Shown here: positions 43,941-52,940 of the stretch, in pieces
Layout: the number at the start of each line of letters is the position of its first letter
Position numbering within the stretch: the stretch's first letter is position 1
NCBI RefSeq assembly: GCF_010548275.1
Contig: NZ_JAAGLT010000016.1
Location: 1-64,000 of the forward strand
Direction: 5' to 3'
DNA from: Streptomyces sp. SID12488
GTDB lineage: Bacteria > Actinomycetota > Actinomycetes > Streptomycetales > Streptomycetaceae
DNA: 64,000 nt
Position numbers and translations under genes: made by a program
Notes under the pieces: model-generated
What the model saw: the letters and a program-made list of their open reading frames with translations, nothing else
Told to the model about the DNA's origin: nothing
Database searches by the model: none

Positions 43941-44612
43941 TCAGCCGCCTCCGCCGGCCCGCACGAGCCCCGTCTCGTACGCGAGGACGACCACCTGCAC
44001 CCGGTCCCGCAGCCCCAACTTGGTCAGGATGCGGCCCACATGGGTCTTCACCGTCGCTTCCGACAGCACCAGCCGGGCCGCGATCTCGCCGTTCGACAGG
44101 CCCTGGGCGACCAGGATCATGACCTCGCGTTCCCGGTCGGTGAGCCGCTCCAGCTCCTTGTACTCGGGCTGCTTGCCGGTGGCCGGCAGCATGGGCGCGA
44201 AGCGGTCGAGGAGCCGCCGGGTCGTCGAGGGGGCCACGACCGCGTCACCGCTGTGCACGGAGCGGATGGCGGTGAGGAGCTCGCCGGGCGGCACGTCCTT
44301 GAGCATGAAGCCGGAGGCGCCCGCCTTCAGCCCGGAGAAGGCGTACTCGTCGAGGTCGAAGGTGGTCAGGATCAGCACCTTGGGCGGGTCGTCGCCCTGG
44401 CAGATGCGCCGGGTGGTCTCCACCCCGTCGAGCTTCGGCATGCGTACGTCCATCAGCACCACGTCGACCTCGGTCTCCCGGAGCACCTGGAGCGCCTCGA
44501 CGCCGTCGCCCGCCTCCGCCACGACGTCCATGTCCGGCTGGGCGTCGAGCACCATCCGGAACCCGGTGCGCAGCAGCACCTGGTCGTCGACGAGCATCAC
44601 ACGGATGTGCAT
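43941..44612 (-). CDS. NarL/FixJ-family response regulator
   Basis: A 223-residue regulator. The receiver has acidic DD at 9-10, phospho-acceptor Asp55 in LMDVRMPKLDG, and Lys in FMLKDVPP. The C-terminal LuxR-type helix-turn-helix is LTDREREVMILVAQGLSNGE and VLSEATVKTHVGRIL. ATG 44612 has GGAGGA 10-15 nt upstream. It forms a two-component pair with the kinase 59 bp upstream. The target genes are unknown. Confidence 0.95.
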   Translation of the reverse strand: MHIRVMLVDDQVLLRTGFRMVLDAQPDMDVVAEAGDGVEALQVLRETEVDVVLMDVRMPKLDGVETTRRICQGDDPPKVLILTTFDLDEYAFSGLKAGASGFMLKDVPPGELLTAIRSVHSGDAVVAPSTTRRLLDRFAPMLPATGKQPEYKELERLTDREREVMILVAQGLSNGEIAARLVLSEATVKTHVGRILTKLGLRDRVQVVVLAYETGLVRAGGGG

Positions 44613-44671
44613 GGCGGGGTCCTCCGGTCGGTACGTGTCGAACATCAATGCGTTGATCGAACGTGCACGTG

Positions 44672-45874
44672 TCAATGAGCGGGTTTGAGCGGCAGCAGGG
44701 CGCTGATGCGAAAGCCACCGCCCGGGCGCGGGCCCGCGTCCAGGGTGCCGCCCACCATGCCGACACGCTCGCGCATGCCGATCAGGCCGTGGCCCTGTCC
44801 GTCGGCTCCGCCTTCCTCGTAGTGCTCGTGCGGGGCGCCCTTGCCGTCGTCCTCGACGAGCAGGCCGAGACCGTCGTCGAAGTAGACCAGACGCACGCTC
44901 GCTCCGGTGTTCGGGCCGCCGTGCTTGCGGGTGTTGGTGAGCGCCTCCTGCACGATGCGGTACGCCGTCAGCTCCACGCCGCTGGGCAGCGGGCGCGGGG
45001 TGCCCTCGATCTTGTAGTCGACGGGCAGGCCCGAGGTACGGCACTGCTCGATCAGCTCGTCGAGCTGCTCGACGTCGGGCTGCGGAACGTACTCGCAGCC
45101 CTCCTGGTGCTCGCCGGTGCGCAGCACACCGAGCAGACGGCGCATCTCGGCGAGGGCCTGGCGGCCGGTGCCGGAGATGGTCTCCAGGGCCTTCTTCGCC
45201 TGTTCGGGGGCGGTGTCGAGGACGTAGGCGGCGCCGTCGGCCTGGACCACCATCACGGAGACGTTGTGCGCGACGACGTCGTGCAGCTCGCGGGCGATCC
45301 GGGCGCGCTCGGCGGCGACCGCGACCTTGGCCTGTGCCTCGCGCTCCCGCTCCAGGCGGGCAGCCCGCTCCTCCAACTGGGCGAAGTAGGCGCGGCGGGT
45401 GCGCAGCGAGTCGCCGAGCACCCAGGCGAGGGCGAAGGGCACCGCCAGGAAGACCATCAGGGCGAGATTGCCCGCGGTGCTCGACTCCTTCTCCGGCCAG
45501 CGCAACTGGGCGAGCGGGGACGCGACCAGACCGCCGATCAGCGCGAACCGTGAGGCCCAGGGGGGCCCGCTCACCGCCACCGTGTAGACGATCACGAACA
45601 GGGCGAAGTCGGCGGGCACCGGCTCGACGTCCAGGGCCAGCTGCGCCAGCCCGACCGCGGCGGCCAGCACGAGCATCCGCTCGGGCATACGCCGGCGCAG
45701 CGCGATCACCAGGCACAGCAGGACCGTCAGGACGGCGGTCACCGCCGGGGACACGGCACCCGGATTCTCGTTCTGGACGGCTCCACTCAGCATGGAGATC
45801 CCGAACAGGAAGACGGCCCAGAAGCCGTCCACCCATGCCGGGTGTCTGCGGAGGAAGTCATAGACGCGTTGCAC
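44672..45874 (-). CDS. NarL-type sensor histidine kinase (HisKA_3)
   Basis: A 400-residue kinase. The N-terminal half has about five hydrophobic segments with short loops, so it likely senses membrane or envelope state. The dimerisation box ARIARELHDVVAHNVSVM carries His198. The ATP-binding region has LTNTRKHGGP, LLVEDDGKG and GHGLIGMRERVGMVGG. GTG 45874 starts it. It phosphorylates the downstream NarL-family regulator. Confidence 0.95.
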   Translation of the reverse strand: MQRVYDFLRRHPAWVDGFWAVFLFGISMLSGAVQNENPGAVSPAVTAVLTVLLCLVIALRRRMPERMLVLAAAVGLAQLALDVEPVPADFALFVIVYTVAVSGPPWASRFALIGGLVASPLAQLRWPEKESSTAGNLALMVFLAVPFALAWVLGDSLRTRRAYFAQLEERAARLEREREAQAKVAVAAERARIARELHDVVAHNVSVMVVQADGAAYVLDTAPEQAKKALETISGTGRQALAEMRRLLGVLRTGEHQEGCEYVPQPDVEQLDELIEQCRTSGLPVDYKIEGTPRPLPSGVELTAYRIVQEALTNTRKHGGPNTGASVRLVYFDDGLGLLVEDDGKGAPHEHYEEGGADGQGHGLIGMRERVGMVGGTLDAGPRPGGGFRISALLPLKPAH

Positions 45875-46005
45875 GTAACCCAGCGTAGGGATGCGTTGTG
45901 TGTGCCGGGGTCAACCGGAGGGTCGATCCGCAACGGCCCGGCGTACTCCGCAAGGTGGAGAGCCTCTCCCCTGGGCGGCGGGGGTCCGGGCCCTAGCCTG
46001 ACCCC

Positions 46006-47019
46006 GTGGCAGGAGAGACGGTGGGCGCGGCGGCGGGCCGGACAGCGGGCGAGTGGCGTGGCTGGCGTGCGGCGACACAGGAGGCGCTGTACGGCGAACA
46101 GGGGTTCTATCGCCGGCCCGAGGGGCCCGCCGGGCACTTCCGTACGTCCGTCCACGCGTCGCCGCTCTTCGCCGGTGCCGTGGCGCGGCTGCTGTGCCGG
46201 GTCGACGAGGCGCTGGGCCACCCCACGTCGCTGGGCTTCGTCGACATGGGCGCGGGCCGGGGCGAACTCGTCACCGGTGTCCTCGCGGCCCTGCCCCCGG
46301 AGGTGGCCGCCCGCGCGCGTGGGTACGCCGTCGAGCTGGCCGACCGCCCCGCGGACCTCGATCACCGCGTCGAGTGGCTGGCCGAGCCCCCCGGCGGCAT
46401 CACCGGCCTGCTGTTCGCCAACGAGTGGCTGGACAACGTCCCCGTGGAGGTGGTGGAGGTGGACCCGGCGGGCGTACCGCGCCTGGTCCTCGTACGGCGG
46501 GACGGGAGCGAGCGGCTCGGGGAGCCGGTCGTCGGTGCGGACGCGGAGTGGCTGGCGCGGTGGTGGCCACTGCCCCCGGAGACGGGGCTGCGGGCCGAGA
46601 CCGGGCTCCCCAGGGACACCGCCTGGGCCGCCGCCAGGGCCACTGTCGACCGGGGGCTGGCCGTCGCCGTCGACTACGCCCACACGGCCGGCGCCCGGCC
46701 GCCCTTCGGGACGCTCACCGGTTTCCGGGCCGGCCGCGGGACGGCACCCGTGCCGGACGGCTCGTGCGACCTGACCGCCCATGTGGCGCTGGACGCCTGC
46801 GCGGGCCCGGGAGGGCGGCTGCTGACCCAGCGGGAGGCCCTGCACGCCCTCGGGGTGGCCGGTGGCCGCCCTCCGCTGTCCCTGGCGTCCACGGACCCCG
46901 CAGCGTACGTACGGGCCCTGGGGGGCGCCGGAGAGGCCGCCGAGCTGACGGCGCCGGGCGGCCTCGGGGACTTCGGGTGGCTGGTGGAGCCCGCGGGGAT
47001 CCCCGACCCGCTCTTGTGA
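46006..47019 (+). CDS. MidA/NDUFAF7-family SAM-dependent methyltransferase
   Basis: A 337-residue protein. It has the family's N-terminal YGEQGFYRRPEGPAGHFRTS, the SAM motif FVDMGAGRGELVTGVLAAL, and the hallmark LLFANEWLDNVPVEVVEVD. In mitochondria NDUFAF7 dimethylates an arginine of NDUFS2, the NuoD homologue of complex I. Here the next gene, convergent and 19 bp away, encodes an orphan NuoD. GTG 46006 starts the gene. A link to that NuoD is an inference from family and position. Confidence 0.85.
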   Translation: MAGETVGAAAGRTAGEWRGWRAATQEALYGEQGFYRRPEGPAGHFRTSVHASPLFAGAVARLLCRVDEALGHPTSLGFVDMGAGRGELVTGVLAALPPEVAARARGYAVELADRPADLDHRVEWLAEPPGGITGLLFANEWLDNVPVEVVEVDPAGVPRLVLVRRDGSERLGEPVVGADAEWLARWWPLPPETGLRAETGLPRDTAWAAARATVDRGLAVAVDYAHTAGARPPFGTLTGFRAGRGTAPVPDGSCDLTAHVALDACAGPGGRLLTQREALHALGVAGGRPPLSLASTDPAAYVRALGGAGEAAELTAPGGLGDFGWLVEPAGIPDPLL

Positions 47020-47038
47020 CCCACTTGTCCTACTTGCC

Positions 47039-48208
47039 CTACTTGTCGATGTCTCCGACCACGAAGAACAGCGACCCCAGGATCGCCACCATGTCCGCGA
47101 CCAGCGTCCCGGGCAGCAGGACCGCCAGCGCCTGGATGTTGTTGTAGGAGGCCGAGCGCAGCTTCAGCCGGTACGGGGTCTTCTCGCCCTTGCTGACGAG
47201 GTAGTAGCCGTTGATGCCCAGGGGGTTCTCGGTCCACGCGTACGTGTGACCCTCGGGCGCCTTGAGGACCTTCGGCAGGCGCTGGTTGATCGGGCCGGGC
47301 GGCAGTTCGGCGAGGCGGTCGAGGCAGGCGTCGGCCAGGTCGAGCGCGTTGTGCGTCTGCTCCAGGAGGCACTCGAAGCGGGCGAGGCAGTCGCCCTCCT
47401 GCCGGGTGACGACCTTCAGGGTGTCCTGGAGCTCCCCGTAGGCCAGATACGGCTCGTCGCGGCGCAGGTCGAAGTCGACGCCCGAGGCGCGCGCGATCGG
47501 CCCGCTCACGCCGTACGCGTGCACGGCCTCCGGCGGCAGCACGCCCACGCCGCGCGTGCGCCCCCGGAAGATCTCGTTGCCGAGCACCAGGTCGTCGAAC
47601 CGGTCCATGCGCGAGCGCACGGACGAGACGACGTCGCGCGCGCGCGTGGTCCAGCCCGCCGGGAGGTCCTCCTTGAGGCCTCCCACGCGGTTGAACATGT
47701 AGTGCATGCGCCCGCCGGAGAGCTCCTCCATGACGTGCTGGAGTTCCTCGCGCTCGGTGAAGGCGTAGAAGATCGGCGTGATCCCGCCCAGCTCCAGCGG
47801 GTACGAGCCCAGGAACATCAGGTGGTTGAGCACCCGGTTCAGCTCCGCGAGCAGCGTGCGCGTCCACACCGCGCGCGTGGGGACCTCCATGCCGAGCATC
47901 CGCTCCACGGCGAGGACCACGCCCAGCTCGTTGGAGAACGCGGACAGCCAGTCGTGCCGGTTCGCCAGCATGATGATCTGACGGTAGTCGCGCGCCTCGA
48001 AGAGCTTCTCCGCGCCGCGGTGCATATAGCCGATCACCGGCTCCGCGTGCTGGATCCGCTCACCGTCGAGCACCAGCCGCAGCCGCAGCACGCCGTGCGT
48101 GGACGGGTGCTGGGGCCCGATGTTGAGCACCATGTCGGTACTCTCCGCGGCACCGCCGATACCGACGACGGTCTCCGTGGGCTCGGTTCGCTCCGCCATG
48201 GGACTCAT
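47039..48208 (-). CDS. nuoD2: NADH-quinone oxidoreductase subunit D paralogue (orphan NuoD2)
   Basis: A 389-residue homologue of the 49-kDa complex I subunit that forms the quinone site. LNIGPQHPSTHGVLRL, GYMHRGAEKLFE, DWLSAFSNELGVVLAVERML, INGYYLVSKGEKTPYRLKLR and the C-terminal LGSLFFVVGDIDK are intact. It is somewhat shorter than the NuoD of full operons, and no other nuo gene is nearby. ATG 48208 or 48199 may be the start. Only 31 bp separates it from the divergent PH-domain gene. Confidence 0.93.
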   Translation of the reverse strand: MSPMAERTEPTETVVGIGGAAESTDMVLNIGPQHPSTHGVLRLRLVLDGERIQHAEPVIGYMHRGAEKLFEARDYRQIIMLANRHDWLSAFSNELGVVLAVERMLGMEVPTRAVWTRTLLAELNRVLNHLMFLGSYPLELGGITPIFYAFTEREELQHVMEELSGGRMHYMFNRVGGLKEDLPAGWTTRARDVVSSVRSRMDRFDDLVLGNEIFRGRTRGVGVLPPEAVHAYGVSGPIARASGVDFDLRRDEPYLAYGELQDTLKVVTRQEGDCLARFECLLEQTHNALDLADACLDRLAELPPGPINQRLPKVLKAPEGHTYAWTENPLGINGYYLVSKGEKTPYRLKLRSASYNNIQALAVLLPGTLVADMVAILGSLFFVVGDIDK

Positions 48209-48239
48209 GGACACAGTCTGTCGTACGTACGCTTGCGCC

Positions 48240-48779
48240 ATGGAGACGGGGAGCCCGGAAACCGCGGGCGAAACGCGAGGCGATGGGCACGACGCAGGGC
48301 ACGGCGAAGAGCACGGCGAACCGGTGTGGACCGGGCTGCCGCGGGACCTGCTCAAGATGCGCCGGTTGCTGCTGGTGGTCTGGCTGGTGCCGCTGACGCT
48401 CGGTGCGGGGCTGCTGCCCGGCCTGCTCGCCGGGCCCGCCTGGGCTGCCTTCGCGCTGCTGCCGCTGGTCCTGCTGCTGTGGGGCTGGCGGATGCTGGGC
48501 CGCAACTGGGCCTCCTGGCGGTACGCGGAGCGCGCCGACGACCTGCTGATCAGCAGGGGTGTGCTGTGGCGCGAGGAGACGATCGTGCCGTACGGACGGA
48601 TGCAGCTGGTCGAGGTGACGTCGGGCCCCGTCGCACGGCACTTCGGGCTGGCCAGCGTGCAGCTGCACACGGCCGCCGCCGCGACCGACGCGCTGATCCC
48701 GGGCCTCGAACCGGCGGAGGCCGAACGGCTGCGGGACCGGCTCACCGAGCTCGGCCAGGCCCGATCGGCGGGGCTGTGA
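48240..48779 (+). CDS. Bacterial PH-domain membrane protein (YdbS-like)
   Basis: A 179-residue protein. A polar N-terminus of about 40 residues precedes two membrane helices (LLLVVWLVPLTLGAGLLPGL; AFALLPLVLLLWGWRML). The bPH2 domain then has ADDLLISRGVLWREETIVPY and VTSGPVARHFGLASVQLHTA. ATG 48240 lies too near the divergent nuoD2 start to leave room for a long leader. Its stop overlaps the start of the next PH-domain gene (GTGA), so the two probably work together. Confidence 0.88.
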   Translation: METGSPETAGETRGDGHDAGHGEEHGEPVWTGLPRDLLKMRRLLLVVWLVPLTLGAGLLPGLLAGPAWAAFALLPLVLLLWGWRMLGRNWASWRYAERADDLLISRGVLWREETIVPYGRMQLVEVTSGPVARHFGLASVQLHTAAAATDALIPGLEPAEAERLRDRLTELGQARSAGL

Positions 48780-50113
48780 CGACCCCGGGCACCGAGACGG
48801 ACGTACCCACGGAGGACGGCAAACAGCCGGTCGTCGAGCAGCGGCTGCATCCCGTCACACCGCTCAGGCGGGCGTGGGCGCCGGTCGCCGTGCTCATCGG
48901 GTGGGCCGTGCACGACCCCAACCAGGCGCAGCGGCAACTGACCCGGCTGACGACCACGACCCTGCTGCTCGGCCTCGCCGTGTGCCTCGTCGGGGGCGCC
49001 CTGTACGGCTTTCTAACCTGGTGGTTCACCCACTTCGCGGTGACCGACAACGAACTGCGCATACGTACCGGCCTGTTGTTCCGGCGCACCGCGCACATCC
49101 GGCTCGAACGCATCCAGGCCGTCGACATCACCCAGCCGTTGCTGGCCCGGGTCGCGGGCGTCGCCAAGCTCAAGCTCGACGTCGTGGGGACGGACAAGAA
49201 GGACGAGCTGGCGTACCTGGGCGAGGGGCACGCGCGTGCCCTGCGGGCCGAACTCCTCGCCCGCGCCGCCGGGTTCGCGCCCGAGACCGCGCACGAGGTG
49301 GGCGAGGCACCGTCCCGGCAGCTGCTGCACATCCCCGCGCGCGTGCTCGCCGTCTCCCTGGTGCTGACCGGGGCGACCTGGGGATCGCTGGCCGCCGCAC
49401 TGGTCGTACCGCCGGTCCTCTGGTTCGCCACCCACAGCCTGTGGACAGTGCTCGCGACGGGCGTGCCGCTGCTCGGCGCGGCGGGCGCGAGCAGCGTGGG
49501 CCGGTTCATCAGCGAGTACGACTGGACGGTCGGCGAGTCCCCGGACGGGCTGCGCATCGACCACGGCCTCCTGGACCGCACGCACGAGACGGTGCCGCCG
49601 GGGCGCGTGCAGACCGTACGGATCGTGGAACCGCTGCTGTGGCGGCGGCGCGGGTGGGTCCGGGTGGAGCTGGACGTGGCGGGCTCGTCCAACTCGGTGC
49701 TGGTGCCGGTGGCTCCGCGTGAGATCGCGGAGGCGGTGATAGGCCAGGTGCTGCCCGGGGTGACGGTGCCCGCGTCGCTGTCGCGTCCGCCGCGCCGGGC
49801 GGGCTGGTGCCTGCCGTTCTGGTGGCGGGGCTACGGCATCGCCGTCACCGACAGCGTCTTCGTCTCCCGGCACGGACTGCTGCGCCGCAGCCTGGCCCTG
49901 GTCCCGCACGCCAAGGTCCAGAGCGTACGGCTGGAGCAGGGGCCCTGGGCGCGCTTCAAGGGCCTCGCGGACGTCCATGTGGACACGGGGGCCAACAAGA
50001 CCGTCACAGCCGGTCTACGGGACGCCCAGGAGGCCGCGGAACTGCTCCGGGGGCAGGCCGAACGCTCCCGGACAGGACGGCGGGACGCGCGACCGGACCG
50101 GTGGATGGCATGA
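48776..50113 (+). CDS. Bacterial PH-domain membrane protein (YdbT-like)
   Basis: A 445-residue protein with repeated bPH2 modules and about four membrane helices. Module 1 is FAVTDNELRIRTGLLFRRTA then RIQAVDITQPLLARVAGVAK. Module 2 is GLRIDHGLLDRTHETVPPGR. Module 3 is ITDSVFVSRHG-like (AVTDSVFVSRHGLLRRSLAL). GTG 48776 is coupled to the upstream YdbS-like gene. Paired YdbS/YdbT proteins occur widely in actinobacteria and firmicutes. The function is not firmly established. Confidence 0.88.
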   Translation: MTTPGTETDVPTEDGKQPVVEQRLHPVTPLRRAWAPVAVLIGWAVHDPNQAQRQLTRLTTTTLLLGLAVCLVGGALYGFLTWWFTHFAVTDNELRIRTGLLFRRTAHIRLERIQAVDITQPLLARVAGVAKLKLDVVGTDKKDELAYLGEGHARALRAELLARAAGFAPETAHEVGEAPSRQLLHIPARVLAVSLVLTGATWGSLAAALVVPPVLWFATHSLWTVLATGVPLLGAAGASSVGRFISEYDWTVGESPDGLRIDHGLLDRTHETVPPGRVQTVRIVEPLLWRRRGWVRVELDVAGSSNSVLVPVAPREIAEAVIGQVLPGVTVPASLSRPPRRAGWCLPFWWRGYGIAVTDSVFVSRHGLLRRSLALVPHAKVQSVRLEQGPWARFKGLADVHVDTGANKTVTAGLRDAQEAAELLRGQAERSRTGRRDARPDRWMA

Positions 50114-50192
50114 CAGGCGTAACAGGCGCCGCGGGGGTACCCGGGAGGGCTTGAGCGGGGCCTGAGGGGTTCCCGGGCCCGGGACCTGAACG

Positions 50193-51506
50193 TCAGGAAG
50201 CCGCGCTCCGCAGCCCCTGCAGGTCGATCTGCTCGGTCTCGTCGTGCGCCGTCAGGTCGATCACCTGACCGTTGCCGACCCCGCGCGACTCCTCGTCCGC
50301 GGGCTTGAACTGCGCCTCGGACTCCGCCTTGTGCAGCGCGAGCGCCTCCTGCCCGACGACGTCGGCGAGGTCCTCGTTCTGCACGGCGTCCAGCGCGGCC
50401 GACGCCGTCTCCTTCTGTGTGCCGAAGAAGTCGAACCCGCCGGGGACGGCGAGCCTGCGCATGGGCGCGGTCGCCGGTACGACGGCAACCGCGGTCGGCA
50501 CGGTGAAGTGCCCGAAACCGCGCATCGGCTTGGCGGGCTTCGCCTCGGTGGGGGTGGAGGCGGCGCGCGTATGCCCGCGGGCCGCCTCGGGCTTCCCCAT
50601 GGCCTCGTCCTCCAGCACGGCCTCCGCCTTGGCGGCGGCGGGGCTGTCGGCGACCTCGGGGGCCTCCGGGACCTCGGCGGACATCTCCGCGGTGTCTGGG
50701 GCCGGTTCGGCCTTCGCCGGAACCTCGCCGTCGAACCTGGCCAGGGCCGCCCGCGCCCGCAGGAACAGCGAGGAACCCTCCGGGGAGAAGATCGCCGATG
50801 CCGCCGGGCTCTCCTCCGACTCCGTGTCGTCGGCGTCTTCAGTGTCATCCGGGGTCCGCGCACCGACCGTGCCCAGCGCCGCCGACACCCCGGCCGCCGC
50901 CGCGTCCAGCGCCGCCGCGTCGGAGTCGGCCTCGTCCGCCTTGTCCACCGCGTCCGCCGAATCCGTCGCCGCAGCCGACTTTACGTCGACGTCCGCCGTA
51001 TCCGCAACCTCATCCGCGTCGACGTCGACTGCGACGTCCGTGTCCTGGGCCGAGGTCTCCAGCTCCAGCAGCCGCCTGCCCTCCAGCGCGCTGGCCCGCT
51101 CGGTCTCCGCAGTGGCGTACCGCCGCAGCAGCGCCGCGTGCTCGTTGCGAAGCTTCTGGAGCTCGGCCCGCTTCGCGCGCAGCTTCTGCTCCAGCTTGAC
51201 CCGCAGTTCGCGGGACTCCTCCAGGTCGGTCTCCAGCTCGGCGGCACGCTCCTCGTGCCGCCAGTCGTCACCCGCACGCGCGCGCGTGAGGTCGGCGACC
51301 TGCTTGCCCGCCTCCCCGTCCCAGCGGCGCATGACGGCCGCGCCCACGACCGTGATCGCCGCGGCGAACGCGGCGATCACCCGCAGGACGCCGGTATCCG
51401 TGAACATCCATGGCCCCAGGGCGCAGACGAGCGAGACGCCCGCGATCGCCGCAGGAGGCAGCAGCCGGTGCAGAGGTGGTGAATGGCGGTGACGTCCACG
51501 TGGCAT
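50193..51506 (-). CDS. Membrane protein with coiled coil and long acidic region
   Basis: A 437-residue protein. Two membrane helices lie near the N-terminus (AAIAGVSLVCALGPWMF; VIAAFAAAITVVGAAVM). A coiled coil of about 70 residues follows (ERAAELETDLEESRELRVKL, KRAELQKLRNEHAALLRRY). Then comes an Asp/Ala/Glu-rich low-complexity region, and finally more ordered segments such as FTVPTAVAVVPATAP. ATG 51506 fits the arginine/proline-rich start MPRGRHRHSPPLH. The function is unknown. It could be a scaffold at the membrane. Confidence 0.8.
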   Translation of the reverse strand: MPRGRHRHSPPLHRLLPPAAIAGVSLVCALGPWMFTDTGVLRVIAAFAAAITVVGAAVMRRWDGEAGKQVADLTRARAGDDWRHEERAAELETDLEESRELRVKLEQKLRAKRAELQKLRNEHAALLRRYATAETERASALEGRRLLELETSAQDTDVAVDVDADEVADTADVDVKSAAATDSADAVDKADEADSDAAALDAAAAGVSAALGTVGARTPDDTEDADDTESEESPAASAIFSPEGSSLFLRARAALARFDGEVPAKAEPAPDTAEMSAEVPEAPEVADSPAAAKAEAVLEDEAMGKPEAARGHTRAASTPTEAKPAKPMRGFGHFTVPTAVAVVPATAPMRRLAVPGGFDFFGTQKETASAALDAVQNEDLADVVGQEALALHKAESEAQFKPADEESRGVGNGQVIDLTAHDETEQIDLQGLRSAAS

Positions 51507-51594
51507 GGCCAGAAACTTACCGCGCGTAGGCGAATCTTGGTGCCCCGCCCGGTAAAAACACCGCAGCGCCAAACCCTGCGCGGGCCTTGGGGTG

Positions 51595-52716
51595 TCAGCG
51601 CTCCGTCAGCCGCCCGCTCAGCCACTCCAGCGAACCGGGGATCTCCCGCCGCCAGGTGTTGAAGTTGTGGCCGCCGCTCTCCAGGACGATCGTCGAGATC
51701 CTGGTCGGGGCCTTCGTCCTGACGATGTCCACGAACCTCATCGTCGCACCGTAGTTGGCTTCCCCGTGCTTGCTGGTGGTGACCAGCAGGGAGACGTCCG
51801 GCGGCGGCATGTGCTTGCCGTACCACTCCAGGTCCGCGTGGTGCTTCAGCCGCTTGTCGCCCTGGAAGAGGTCTCCCGTGGTGGCGTCGATCGGCGCCTT
51901 GTAGTACGGCGACAGACCCACCGCCGCCGTGTACACGCGCGGGTGGTGCATCGCGAGCTTCAGCGCGCAGTAGCCGCCCGTCGAGTCGCCGATGATGCCC
52001 CAACCGCCGGGCCTCGGCCCGACCCTGTAGTGGCCCGCGACGGCCGCAGGCAGGTCCCGGGCGAAGAACGTCTCCGTCTGCGGCCCGCCCGGCACGTCCA
52101 CGCACTCGGTGTCCCGGGGCGGCGCCACGGTCGGCCGCAGCATGACCAGGATCATCGGCTGCGCCCGGCCGTCCCTCACCAACCCGTGCGCCGTGTCCGG
52201 GAAGTTGAGCTTGGTGACCAGGGCCTTGGCGGTCCCCGGATAGCCGGTCAGCACGACGACCACCGGGAAGGCGCGCTTCGCGTACCGCGGCTGGAAGTAC
52301 TCCGGTGGCAGATAGACGTACGCCGGCGAGGTGATCCCCGTCTTCTTGCCGACGATGCCGATCTTCTGGATCTGGCCGCCGACCCTGGGCAGGTGTCCGC
52401 CCGGCACGCTCACCGGCTGGGTGGACAGCACCTGGAAGCCGCCGTGTACCCCGGTGCTCTGGTCGACGACCACTCCCTGGTCGGTCTCCTTGCCCAGGAG
52501 GTCGTCCCAGGAGGCGTAGAAACCGAAACTCTGGTTGACGGCGAGACCCACCGAGGCGAACACCGCGACCTGGGTGGCCAGCAGCAGCACCGTCCGGCCG
52601 CCGACGGCCCGCCAGTTGCGGCGCGCCAGCCGGGGCCAGAACACGATGGTGCCGATGAACAGCAGTGCGGCGGCCAGGATCGCCAGCGCCAGCACTGTCT
52701 TGCTCGTGAGACCCAT
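51595..52716 (-). CDS. Membrane-anchored alpha/beta-hydrolase (esterase / antigen 85-like)
   Basis: A 373-residue protein. The N-terminus has two or three membrane helices (KTVLALAILAAALLFIGTIV; TVLLLATQVAVFASVGLAV). The extracellular esterase domain has YVYLPPEYFQPRYAKRAFPV, the nucleophile elbow GIIGDSTGGYCAL (Ser in GDSTGG), a late Asp region and the His in SGGHNFNTWRRE. This is the putative esterase/mycolyltransferase fold. Streptomyces lack mycolic acids, so the acyl acceptor is unknown. Confidence 0.9.
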   Translation of the reverse strand: MGLTSKTVLALAILAAALLFIGTIVFWPRLARRNWRAVGGRTVLLLATQVAVFASVGLAVNQSFGFYASWDDLLGKETDQGVVVDQSTGVHGGFQVLSTQPVSVPGGHLPRVGGQIQKIGIVGKKTGITSPAYVYLPPEYFQPRYAKRAFPVVVVLTGYPGTAKALVTKLNFPDTAHGLVRDGRAQPMILVMLRPTVAPPRDTECVDVPGGPQTETFFARDLPAAVAGHYRVGPRPGGWGIIGDSTGGYCALKLAMHHPRVYTAAVGLSPYYKAPIDATTGDLFQGDKRLKHHADLEWYGKHMPPPDVSLLVTTSKHGEANYGATMRFVDIVRTKAPTRISTIVLESGGHNFNTWRREIPGSLEWLSGRLTER

Positions 52717-52940
52717 GACTGCAGTCGCCCACTCTCTTCGCCGGCGACGCGCGCGCTTCCTTCACTGCGGCTTGCCCCGGACTTTGGATGTCCTTTGATA
52801 CGGCTTTCCACAGGGGAGTGAACCTCTTCCCCTGAGACACCGTCCTAGAGGGCGCAATGTCGCCGGATGCCGGATTGGCTCCGGATTCCAGGTCTCTCGC
52901 AGAACTACGGGATGCGATGTCTGTCAGGATAGATGGGGAA

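Noticed and set aside
47246..48775. Long plus-strand open frame leading into the YdbT-like gene
   Set aside because: It is antisense to the clearly coding nuoD2 and to the frame of the YdbS-like gene; the real start is GTG 48776, coupled to the upstream stop.
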